A stretch of 44,883 nucleotides of DNA, from NCBI GenBank assembly GCA_002887195.1, contig PJAB01000084.1:1-44883 (forward strand), in the 5' to 3' direction. How positions within the stretch are numbered: position 1 is the stretch's first letter; each line of letters begins with the position of its first letter. This stretch comes from Chrysochromulina parva (lineage: Eukaryota; Haptophyta; Prymnesiales; Chrysochromulinaceae). The notes under the pieces are model-generated. The model did no database searches. It was given only the letters and a program-made list of their open reading frames with translations, and was not told the origin of the DNA. Positions 7,722 to 16,500 of this stretch are shown piece by piece. The translations under genes were made by a program, and so were the position numbers.

Positions 7722-9710
7722 CTTCAACGCGAGGTGAAGCAGCTCGTGGACGAGTGGCTGCCAACGCTCGAGACGAACGCGGCGCAGACGGACGTGGAGG
7801 TACTCGAGCTGCTGCTGCGCCAGCTGGGCTACCCCAGCAACCCGTCGGAGGAAGTCCGCGGGGCGTGGCTCGGCGGGGTGCGCACGTGGCGCGACAAGAA
7901 GGCACAGGACGAGCGTCACGTGGCTGCGCTGCGCGCGTACCTCGAGATGGGCGCTATGGCGAGCAACCTCGACGATCTCCCGCCCGAGCTGCACGAGCCC
8001 TCGGCACTGATGAACGCGACGCTCGCGCAGTTCGAGGTGCCCATCGACATGGCAATGCCCACGGTGAAGGCCGAGCTGTTGCAGGAACTCGACATGGACG
8101 GCGACGATGTGTCCGAGCGCGCGCAGCCTATCCTTGAGGCTGGGTTGGCCGTCCACATGGAATGGCGCCGGGGCGTCTCCCAGGCCAAACTCGCCACCAC
8201 GCTCGACCAACTGCTGGCCCTCGTGCGCCCGGTCGGGCGCGTGACCAACAACAAGATGCAACCGAGTGGCTCAGACCGGCTGGCGGTCGAGCGGCTGGTA
8301 GCCAAGGCGCTCACGCAAATCCCTGGCAAGCTCACCAGTAACGCACAGGCCTTTGGCGACCTTCTCTGGGCACTCAACCTTACCGCCACCGCCCCCGCCG
8401 CCGCCGCCGACGGTGAAGGTAGCGCCGTAAGCGAAATCCCCGCCGAGCCTGCCCTGGCGCCGGGCGTGGAGCTGGCGCCGGGCGTGCTGCGGCTGTTGCG
8501 CGATGCGACCGTGACGCACTGCGAGGGGCTGCGGCGGCAGGCGCGGCGGGAGGCGTCGATCAAGCGGCTGCAGAAGCTCCTCGTCGCCGATGTGGGTGCG
8601 GACGACCCGCTCGCACTCGGCGAGTCCGATACCGAGGGCGCTCACGAGGGCGCGAACGACGTTGAGGAGGGCGAGGGCGGGGTAGCGCAGGCCGAGAGAG
8701 CCGCGAGCGCCCTCGTGAGCGCCTCGGCAGCTACGGCGCCGCCCACCACCTGGGAGGAGCACGGCGCGGCGCTCGTGGCAGACGTGTACGGCGGGTATGA
8801 GGAGCAGGTGCGCGAGATGCAGCCACTCGAGCTGCTGTTGGACGTGCTACGGATGGCACAGCTCCAAGAGGATGAGATCCGAAAGGGGGAGCGCGCCGCT
8901 CTCGAGGCGGCCATCGCCGGCTTCTTGCGCGACAATGCCGCCGCCGCGGAGCGCCCTCTGCCACTCGATCCGCCGACGACCAAAGCCGCCGCCGCCGCCG
9001 CCGCCGCCGCCGCCTCCACGCGGGGCGTTCACGCCAGTACGGAGGCGCAGCTGGCGGCGGCAGGATGGCAGGCGTCGGGCTTGGGGGCGATGGCGACGGA
9101 CAAGGTGAGTACCATCCTCCGGCGTGGCGGCGGCGACGGCTCCGACTTTTCGCTCGTGATCGCGGCGCTCGTGCACTCACTCGGAGGCAGGGTGCGGCTC
9201 TCCGTCGTCTGCGTCCCGCCCAATGCGGTGGCCGCCGCCGCCGCCGCCGCGTCGTCGTCGGCGGCGGCTGCAACGCCGGAGCCGCCCATCACGTACTTGC
9301 AGCGGCGCTGCAGGCTAGTCACCGAGGCACGCGTCGGGCTGCACCCGAACCGCGTGGTCTCGTGGGTGGCGGCGCGCCATGAGAGCGGCGCGGGAGCGGT
9401 CGGCGTGCCGGCGCCGCGCGTGCACTTCCGGCGCGAGGTGGACGGCGCCACATGGCTCTCCCTCGGCTGGCGGCCTGGCGAGGCGTACCCCGGCGGCGCC
9501 TACCTCGAGCCCGTTGACCGGCTGGATGAGGCCGAATGGACCACATTCTACCCATTTGATGAGCATGGATGCAAGTGGCACTTGCGGGGCACAGAGGCGG
9601 ACTCAAGCAGGAAGCCCCACAGCTCGCCGCCCGTGCAATCGTTGCTTGCCGGCGAGGGCGGGGCAGAAGAGGAAGATCAAAGGAGTCGGATGGGAGAGGA
9701 TTTCTTTTGA
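7722..9710 (+). CDS. large protein with C-terminal degenerate transglutaminase-like domain (5' end uncertain)
   Basis: The coding look begins about 7722 (LQREVKQLVDEW), but the first in-frame ATG is only at 7947. I therefore place the start at a likely 3' splice site and treat the 5' end as incomplete; about 662 aa are covered. The first ~330 residues are helical and acidic, without a known domain, followed by Ala/Glu-rich linkers. Residues ~450-620 resemble a transglutaminase/papain-like core: GDGSDFSLVIAALVHSLGGRV matches the usual GxCxDFxxLxxALLRxLG helix, and VHFRREVDGATWLSL matches the HxWxEV strand. The catalytic Cys position holds Gly, while the His position is kept, so the domain is probably inactive. 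The protein ends RMGEDFF, and that 3' end reappears inverted at about 12207-12305. Confidence 0.5.
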   Translation, partial: LQREVKQLVDEWLPTLETNAAQTDVEVLELLLRQLGYPSNPSEEVRGAWLGGVRTWRDKKAQDERHVAALRAYLEMGAMASNLDDLPPELHEPSALMNATLAQFEVPIDMAMPTVKAELLQELDMDGDDVSERAQPILEAGLAVHMEWRRGVSQAKLATTLDQLLALVRPVGRVTNNKMQPSGSDRLAVERLVAKALTQIPGKLTSNAQAFGDLLWALNLTATAPAAAADGEGSAVSEIPAEPALAPGVELAPGVLRLLRDATVTHCEGLRRQARREASIKRLQKLLVADVGADDPLALGESDTEGAHEGANDVEEGEGGVAQAERAASALVSASAATAPPTTWEEHGAALVADVYGGYEEQVREMQPLELLLDVLRMAQLQEDEIRKGERAALEAAIAGFLRDNAAAAERPLPLDPPTTKAAAAAAAAAASTRGVHASTEAQLAAAGWQASGLGAMATDKVSTILRRGGGDGSDFSLVIAALVHSLGGRVRLSVVCVPPNAVAAAAAAASSSAAAATPEPPITYLQRRCRLVTEARVGLHPNRVVSWVAARHESGAGAVGVPAPRVHFRREVDGATWLSLGWRPGEAYPGGAYLEPVDRLDEAEWTTFYPFDEHGCKWHLRGTEADSSRKPHSSPPVQSLLAGEGGAEEEDQRSRMGEDFF

Positions 9711-9774
9711 GCGGCTGCCAGCTCGGGGGCTGAATCGACCGGGGTTGAGGGATGAGGGCTGACGTGCGTCGCTC
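9681..9774 (+). repeat. left arm of ~95-bp inverted repeat
   Basis: The sequence across the stop codon of the transglutaminase-like gene (9681-9774) is repeated in reverse complement at about 12207-12305. A 26-bp core (9690-9715 against 12271-12296) is identical. The flanks match with a few substitutions and small indels, including GCCAGCTCGGGGGCTGAATC in both copies. The arms enclose the whole WW/TPR gene. I found this by reading both strands. Confidence 0.85.
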
Positions 9775-10411
9775 TCGTTAACAGTACTGTTCTAGTCTTG
9801 ATGCAGTTGACGTGCGTGTACAACTTATGAGCGCAGCGCGTGTAGCGCTAGACTGGTAGCTCTGTAGCCTGTAGGGGTGCGGTGGGCCCGCTCGGTATTA
9901 ATACGCGCGGTAACGCAGTGTGTAGGCCGGGAGCTCGGACCTTGGTTATTTCTTAGCCTGCGCCGGTTTTTCGCGAACGCAGATAAATATATAAAAATCT
10001 GATATGGCGGCGAATCAAAGAATTATAAAAGTTTCTCGCTGTATCGTATGGGGCCTCGTATCTACGCTCGCCGCGAACTAACGCCGACGCCTTGTCGACA
10101 CACGGTCGGGTCACGCTCGGTTGGTCCGGTAAATAATGCGCAGGTGGGCGACGCGAAGGGGATCCGGCAGAAGATCACCGAGATGAAGATGCGCCTTATT
10201 AAGGACGCGCTTAGGGCGACCGGCGCTGGTACCGGGTCGGTGGAGGCGGCTATTAAGCGCCGGCCCCGTCAACTCTATATGGCTGGGTGGTAAGGGGTCC
10301 AGGGGGCCCCGAGCTAGTGATAACTGCTATGTACGCCGGTCTTGGTTTCGATTTTAGAATGAAGAAAACGTTCACAGGCGTGAAATGTGAATCGGTCGGC
10401 CAATCCCACAC
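9711..10411. other. intergenic upstream of the WW/TPR gene
   Basis: This begins with the rest of the inverted-repeat arm. An unusually AT-rich block at about 9980-10035 contains TAAATATATAAAAATC and ATTATAAAAG, either of which could act as a TATA-like element. An 81-codon open frame follows from the ATG at 10048, but its protein has no recognisable features. I treat the block as a promoter or 5' UTR candidate only. Confidence 0.35.
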
Positions 10412-11971
10412 ATGGACGAACTCATGGACGGGAGGCAATCCGCGTCCATCCCGACGCCGGTGGGCTGGCCTGCAGAATTGATTGAGGATGCTGCACGGGA
10501 GGGGTCGAGCGTGCCCTGGACGCCTGTACAGACAATTCGCCACATGGGCACGTGGACACCTGGGAAACTCGGCATGTCGATCAGTCAAGCGTCCGGTGCC
10601 ACTGCAAACTCAAGCGCCTTCCACTCGCTGCTCCCCGTCGCACCAGCTCTTGCGGCGTCGACACTGGCCAATATGCCGCCGTGGCCGGTATGGCAGATCG
10701 GATGGGCCGTGGCCGGTGTGGCGGACGGATGGGTCGAGGTGGCCGATGACAATGTTGAAAGTGACACGTTTGGGAGCATCTACTTTTGGAACCAGGTGAC
10801 GAATGAGACGGCTTGGGAGCGTCCGACGCAGTCTCACCGAAGGCACCCTCCGGCATCAATACCTCCGCCTGCCGGTGCAGCACCATACGGCTCCGACGTC
10901 CCGTTGCGAAGCAGGGGCGAGCTCGACGCAGCCATGGAGCACTTCAATCGCATTTTCGAAGTCAAGGTGCGCGTGCTCGGCTCCGGCCATCCCGAAGTAG
11001 CGCACCTGCAGCTGCAAATGGCCGAGATTGCGAGGTCGCAAGGCAAGCTCGAGCAGGCGCTCGATTTTTACACACGGGCCTGGCCTTCCTTTGAGGAGCA
11101 TTTGGGCGAGGCCCATCCGGAGGCAGGCGCGCTCATGAGCAGCATCGGCATCGTGCAGACGCAGCTTCTTCGGCTGACGGAGGCGGCGACGAGCCTCGAG
11201 AAAGCACGCGCCATACAGGCGGCCGCACATGGCAGCGGGCACAACGAGGTGGCCAAGACGCTGGCGAACCTCGGCAACGTGCGGCTGCTCCAGAAACGCT
11301 TCGATGACGCGGAACAGCTTTTCCGGGAGGCGCTGCGTATCAAGGAGCAGTGCTTGGGACCATCGCATGCTGAGACGGGCGCCGAGCTGGCTCGGCTTGC
11401 CACCTGTTGCGTGCTGCAGCGCCGTGGAAAAGAGGCAGTCGAGCTCTACGATCGCGCGCTGCGCATTCAAGAGAGTGCGCTGGGAGCCGAGCATGTGGAG
11501 GTGGCCAGCACGCTTGGCAACCTTGGGCGATGCCTTGGACGCCTTGGAAGGCTCCCGGAGGCCGAGGAGGCATGCCGGCGCGCGGCCTCCATCCAGGCAC
11601 GCATCCTCGGCCAGAACCATCCGGAGACGAAGCAGTCACTCGCCCATCTCGATAATCTGGCGAATCTCGGGTATCCACTGCAAGGTAAGGAGCTGGCGGG
11701 CAGCTCGGGCGTCGTGGCAAGCGGTGTAGTGCCCGCGCTGGCACTAGACGGTGCGTCTGTTCCATCCACGGCGCCACCCACCGAGAGCGACTCAATGGCT
11801 GGGCGTATCGCCGCCAAGCGGAGAGCACGTCGCAAGCAGTTTGCTCCGAGTCGCCCCCTCGGGGCGCCGACCGTGTCGATGCTGGACGCACTCGAGAAGC
11901 AGCAGGAGGAAGACAAAGCGGCGCGCAAAGAGGCCATCAAGGACTTCTGGCGGGCAAACGTTAGGGGCTAG
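10412..11971 (+). CDS. WW-domain and kinesin-light-chain-like TPR protein
   Basis: This 519-aa protein starts at the ATG at 10412. A WW domain lies at ~105-142 (GWVEVADDN, GSIYFWNQVTNETAWERP), with both tryptophans and the aromatic pair that bind proline-rich ligands. Residues ~170-405 carry about six TPR units of the kinesin-light-chain type, each near 42 residues, with the typical repeated phrases LGxxHPExA, LANLGNVRLLQKRFDDAEQLF, EALRIKEQCLG, ALRIQESALG and LGNLGRCLGRLGRLPEAEE. The C-terminus is basic, then charged (AKRRARRKQF; EKQQEEDKAARKEAIKDFW). It is probably an adaptor. A CAAGGTAAGG at 11681-11690 looks like a splice donor but lies in frame, and no intron is needed. The gene is bracketed by the two arms of the inverted repeat. 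Confidence 0.82.
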   Translation: MDELMDGRQSASIPTPVGWPAELIEDAAREGSSVPWTPVQTIRHMGTWTPGKLGMSISQASGATANSSAFHSLLPVAPALAASTLANMPPWPVWQIGWAVAGVADGWVEVADDNVESDTFGSIYFWNQVTNETAWERPTQSHRRHPPASIPPPAGAAPYGSDVPLRSRGELDAAMEHFNRIFEVKVRVLGSGHPEVAHLQLQMAEIARSQGKLEQALDFYTRAWPSFEEHLGEAHPEAGALMSSIGIVQTQLLRLTEAATSLEKARAIQAAAHGSGHNEVAKTLANLGNVRLLQKRFDDAEQLFREALRIKEQCLGPSHAETGAELARLATCCVLQRRGKEAVELYDRALRIQESALGAEHVEVASTLGNLGRCLGRLGRLPEAEEACRRAASIQARILGQNHPETKQSLAHLDNLANLGYPLQGKELAGSSGVVASGVVPALALDGASVPSTAPPTESDSMAGRIAAKRRARRKQFAPSRPLGAPTVSMLDALEKQQEEDKAARKEAIKDFWRANVRG

Positions 11972-12546
11972 TCGCGACGTTGGAGATACCACACCCCTCG
12001 AAACGTTTTTTGTTTTTATCTCTGTCGTAAGATCCGCGAAAAAACGGCGCCGGCTGCAGCCTATAACCGCGTACCGCGCGCGGCCGGGGGCTGCACCCCG
12101 TCAGCGCAGTAGGAAGCGCCTGTCAACATGTACGCAACCGAGCCGGCTGCGCGTCAGAAGACGGTTCAGTATCGGTGACAGCTATGATAGCGAGAGCGTC
12201 GAGCATGAGCGACGCTCGTCAGCCCTCATGCCGCGACCCCGGTCGATCGATTCAGCCCCCGAGCTGGCACGCCGCTCAAAAGAAATCCTCTCCCATGCCG
12301 ACTATTTTGATGTTCCTCGCGCCTCGCGAGTGAGATCGTTGCCACAACTGCTCTGCGCTGCCGTCTGCGAGCCCCAGAAGATGAGCAGTGGGCCACGCGG
12401 GCAACTGCAGTTGTGCAGCGCCTTGGATGTCGTCGCCGGAATCCGGCAGCGGCACAGCTTGAGCTCTGCGCGCGCGGCGGGAGCTGCTTGAGCCGCGTTG
12501 TCTCAAAGGTCCATGTGTGAACAGAGCGACAGACGCCCAGCCTTTG
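11972..12546. other. intergenic between convergent genes, with decayed gene-end copy
   Basis: This lies between the ends of the WW/TPR gene (+) and the histidine-phosphatase gene (-). Its main content is the right arm of the inverted repeat (12207-12305). On the minus strand that copy can still be read to end in MGEDFF and a stop, like the transglutaminase-like protein, but upstream similarity fades within about 50 bases. No intact gene. Confidence 0.5.
12207..12305 (-). repeat. right arm of ~95-bp inverted repeat
   Basis: This is the reverse-complement partner of 9681-9774. The 26-bp identical core is 12271-12296. The similarity extends outward to GTCGCTC-like sequence near 12207 and inward to AACATCAAAATAGTCGG near 12315. 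It includes a copy of the MGEDFF-stop coding end, here without the rest of the gene. Confidence 0.85.
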
Positions 12547-13344
12547 TCATAAGAACTCGCACAGCACTGTGCGCATCTCGGTATTTTCAAAGCGCGCTGC
12601 TAGCCAGGTCTCGAGCTCGCGGTCGCCTGCGTAGTCCACCACATCTGGCACCATGCCGCGCGACGCACGCGCCATGTTGAGCGTGTTCCACAAGAACGCT
12701 GAATGAGAGACGATGATGATTTCTCGCTCCGAGCGGCCGCCCAACCACGCAAACGCGGCTCGCGCGCGCTCGGCGAGCAACGGCAGATTCGCGGACTCGC
12801 GGTGTCCACCAAAGGCTGCCTGCGTTCCATGTTTCCGCTCGTACGCTAACCACAGCTCGTCGTGCTCGTGCTCGCAGCCCGAGGTGTCCACGGTGATGCC
12901 TGTAGCCGAGTGCACCTCGCCCACAATGGCGCTGAGCGGCCGGCGTGCATCACAAAGGTAATTGACGGTCTCTCGCACCGACTCGAGTGCAACCAGCGGC
13001 ACACCTGCTGCGAGCTGCTTTCCGAAGCACAGTACCGACGTCTGCAAGGTGCGCGTTAGCGGTGAGCTGACAATAAGCTCAGGCGTCAGATCGCCGACCT
13101 TATGTGCGAGCGCGGCGCATTGCTGGCAGCCCTCTTCAGTCAGCCGTGCATCAAGGCCGGCAGGCTGCTTCATGATGGCCGAGTCGATGTTGTGAAAGCC
13201 TTGCGCATGCCGCACAAAGTGAATGAGTTTTTCACCTGGGCCAGGCGTCGCGCCGATCGAGCCGCTCCAGCCAGCAATGCCGGCGCTAATGACCGGTGTG
13301 GCGTTCGGCCGTGTGAACCGTACGATTGGCGTTGTGGTGGCCAT
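12547..13344 (-). CDS. histidine phosphatase superfamily (phosphoglycerate mutase-like) protein
   Basis: The 265-aa protein begins MATTTPIVRF at 13344. The frame extends further upstream without a better ATG context. The phosphohistidine signature is present (HFVRHAQGFHN, catalytic RH), followed by LTEEGCQQC, SSPLTRTLQT and, near the C-terminus, VSHSAFLWNTL, which supplies the second catalytic His. The phrases CDARRPLSAI and the DELW region match the plant/yeast 'phosphoglycerate mutase-like' (PMU1-type) branch better than glycolytic dPGM. A phosphatase on a small phosphorylated metabolite is therefore more likely than a mutase. It is transcribed divergently from CFAP69, with 213 bp between the two start codons. 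Confidence 0.82.
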   Translation of the reverse strand: MATTTPIVRFTRPNATPVISAGIAGWSGSIGATPGPGEKLIHFVRHAQGFHNIDSAIMKQPAGLDARLTEEGCQQCAALAHKVGDLTPELIVSSPLTRTLQTSVLCFGKQLAAGVPLVALESVRETVNYLCDARRPLSAIVGEVHSATGITVDTSGCEHEHDELWLAYERKHGTQAAFGGHRESANLPLLAERARAAFAWLGGRSEREIIIVSHSAFLWNTLNMARASRGMVPDVVDYAGDRELETWLAARFENTEMRTVLCEFL

Positions 13345-13557
13345 CCTCTGCCCGCCCGGCGCCGTTGGGCCGCGTGTGACCGTCGCTTGTACCGGGTACA
13401 ATAGTATGCTTCGCAGAGCGGAGCACAAACATCTCGATGGATCTCGTAAAGGGGTTCCGTGCATGCGCCTCCTACCATTGGATCTGTGGTTACACGCTGA
13501 GGGCAAGTGTGTTTGCGGAGTTTCTGTCGTTGCGAAGCCTCCGGTCCGGCACACAAC
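13345..13557. promoter_or_regulatory. short divergent promoter region
   Basis: These 213 bp separate the start codons of the histidine-phosphatase gene (-) and CFAP69 (+), so both promoters and 5' UTRs must share this space or overlap the genes. No TATA box is obvious. The assignment rests on gene geometry alone. Confidence 0.4.
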
Positions 13558-16500
13558 ATGGCGGCCAGTGCCCATTTGGCGCAGACGTCGTCGGCGTCGG
13601 ACACGTCCTTCTCGCCGCGCCTGCGGCTCGACCTCAACTCGGGCCACTCCACGCTGCGCTCGCTCAACGAGAGCGTCGCCAAGCTGCGCCCGCAGCCCAA
13701 GCTGCCGCTGCCGCCGGCGGGTGCCGCCGATGACCCCGCTTTCGCTCCGGTTGCGCCGGTCATCGACTTTGACCGCACGATCGCGCTAATGAAGGGGCGT
13801 CACACGCAGGGCATGCACGAGCGCCACGTCACCTCTCTGAAGAAGATCATCTCGCTCAACGCGCGCGGCTTCTTCCTGCACGACCTCGAGAGCACACACA
13901 CCCTGCTCGAGCTCTGTGTCGAGCACATGCGCAATGGGCTCGACGCGACGTACGGTTCGATCGTGTGTGAGTTGCTCCAGACGCTCTCCATGCCCTTCCA
14001 GAAGCAGCGCTCGAGCGACCACCACCGCTTCGCCGAGCCGATTGCCACCCTCATGCGCACTGGGGCCAGCCTTGGACTCGAGGGCGGACCGCTGGTCGCG
14101 GGCGCGGCGCTCGAGATGCTGCTCTCGCTCGCGGTGCCGCCTCCGCCACCCGCCTCGACGGCCGAGGCGCTCGCGCGCGAGGCGCTCGCCGTCGGCCCGC
14201 GTATCGAAACGCTGCAGCTTCTGAAGCTGCTGGTGACCTCCGGCGCCGTGCCGCCCGTTGTGGGGGCCGTGCACCGCTGTCTGGCCGAGAGCGCGCAGGC
14301 GGCGCCGCTGCGCCCGAGCGCGCGCAGCGGCTCGCACCTGGGCACCCCGCCCGTATGGGAGCGGCCGCTGATGGCCGCGCTCCGCCTGCTGCGTGCCGTC
14401 GCGCGCACGAGCGACGGCGCGCTTGCGATCGTGCAGTCGTCTGACGTGAGCAGTCTCCTCGACCCCCTGAGGCTGCCGCTCGGCTCGCCGCTGCTTGCAG
14501 TGGGCGTGGAGCTCGTGTGGAATTTGGTCGAGAGCGCGCCCGAGCTCGCGACTGACTGGCTCTGCGCTGCCGATGGCATGCCCACGCTCTCTGCTCTCCA
14601 TCAACGCACGCTCGTCCCGGGCGGCTCCGAGACTGACCGTGAGCTGCGCAACGAGGTGCTCGTGCTGTGCACGCTGCTTGCGAAGAACGCGACGCCAAAC
14701 GGGCGGATGGCGTTCGTGCAGGGCGGGCTGTACGCCGATGTGCTTGCGCTCGTGTGCTACGACTCCGCCAAGATCGTCCATCCAACGATCCTCGAGCTCG
14801 AGTTGCTTGGGATCGCGCTGCAGTGCTTGCTCGCCATGTGCAAGCCGCGCGCCGCGCCCGCTGGGCCGCTCGTCGCGTGCCACGAGCACTTTGGGCTCGT
14901 CGAGTGCCTCCTCGCGTGCCTGGGCGCGATCCCGTCCGCCATGGCGCCCGCCGGCTGCGCCATCGCCACTTCCCACTGGGCCGATTCGCAACGCGTCGAG
15001 CTGCGCAAGCGCTCGCTCGCGCTGCTCACCAACCTGTGCGTGGTCACGCCCGCGATCGCGGCGCAGCACGCGCCCGGGCTTGCGGCCCTCTTGTGCGGCT
15101 TCCTGAGCGACGAGGCGCCTGCCGAGCTGCGCGACGCCGCCATCCAGTTCCTCATCTCTGTGCTACCCCTGTGCAAGCCCTTGCAGTCGGCCGCTGGCCA
15201 TGCGGGGTGCGTTCGCGCCCTGGTGGAGGCAGTGGCCGCCATCGCCTACTGCGGCAGCCCGACGTCGCTCGCGCCGTTCTCGACGACGCTCGTGGCGACG
15301 ACGGCCTCGCTGCGCGTGCCCTCGGGCCTCACCGCCGGCCAGATGCAGGCCGCCGTCCTGTGCTTGGGACTGCTCGCCACGGACCTCGGATCGAACCAGG
15401 AACGGCTGGGCGATGCAGGCGGAGTCGCGTGCTTGCTGCCCCTCATCCGACCGACGACGGAACCCGGTCTGCTGCACGCGGTCATCGAGTGCGTCTGGTC
15501 GGCCGTCGTACCCTCCGCTGCCAACGTGTCCAAGCTGCTGCAGCGCGATGGCGCGCTGCGGCTGCTCGACGTACTTGAGGGGGCTCCGTTTGCGCCGCGC
15601 GCGCACTTGCTCTCGTGCCTGGCGGACCTCGTCGTGCACCCGGCGGCGCTCGAGCAGTGCCAGGAGTGGCATGGGACTCAGCGCCAGTCGGCAGTGCAGC
15701 TGTGCCTGCAGCTTTGGAGAGAGGAGTCCGCTCGGCGCGGCGCCGCGTCCACCGCGGGAGGTAAGCTTGTCTCGACGACGCGCCCGCTCAGCACCTCGGA
15801 CGCCGCCGCCAGCGATGCGCTCAACGCGTCCCTCATGATGGCGGAGGACGCCCGCGGCGGCGCGCTCGCGGGTGGCGCGCTGCCCGCGGGTTCGCTCCAC
15901 CTGCTCACCTCGACGAATCTCACAATGGGTGGGCGTCTCAAGGGCGTGGGCAGCGGCGTCGCATCGGCAGCGCTCGAGAAGGTCGACTGCCGCGCCAAGC
16001 TCTTTGCGCTGCTCAATGCTCTCTCCTTCGAGTCGTCTGTGCCGCTCACACCCGACGAGGAGGTGCTGCTCACCGCCGCCAAGGCGTACGTGTCCTTCGC
16101 ATCCGCCGAGGCGTGGCAGGACGCTAAGGACGAGTTCGCCGCCGAGGGCTTCGATCTGCTGCCCGAGGATAAGGCGCGTCTCGAGGCAGAGCTCGAGCAG
16201 GCCGCCGCGCAGGCAAAGATGGTGCTCGACAACCAGCTGCAGCTCGTCGACGGCATGCTGGCCACCGAGGAGGCGCAGGAGGCGGCCTCGCTCAAGCGCG
16301 TGCGCGTGCTGCGCGACGGCCCCATGTACGGCGTGCCCAAGACAAAGCGCGCCACCTCGCTATTCCGTGCGCGCATCGAGGCCAAGGCGCGCATCGCAGG
16401 CATGGTGGCTGCCTCTAAGGTGGCGTACCGCGGCCCCACGCCCACGCCGGGCGAGTACGCGGACGCGGTGCTCAAGGCAGCGAGTGCGGCGCTGCTCGAG

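Noticed and set aside
7377..7722. Splicing the rhomboid-fold gene into the transglutaminase-like gene via GTGAGC at its stop
   Set aside because: The donor leaves phase 2 while the 7722 acceptor needs phase 0, so the join would be out of frame.
12276..12590. Independent minus-strand gene ending MGEDFF
   Set aside because: Only the last few residues match the transglutaminase-like protein; the rest overlaps the histidine-phosphatase 3' end and shows no domain, so it is a repeat copy.
13786..15069. 427-codon minus-strand frame inside CFAP69
   Set aside because: Arg/His/Glu-rich mirror of a conserved plus-strand gene; typical antisense openness of GC-rich codons.
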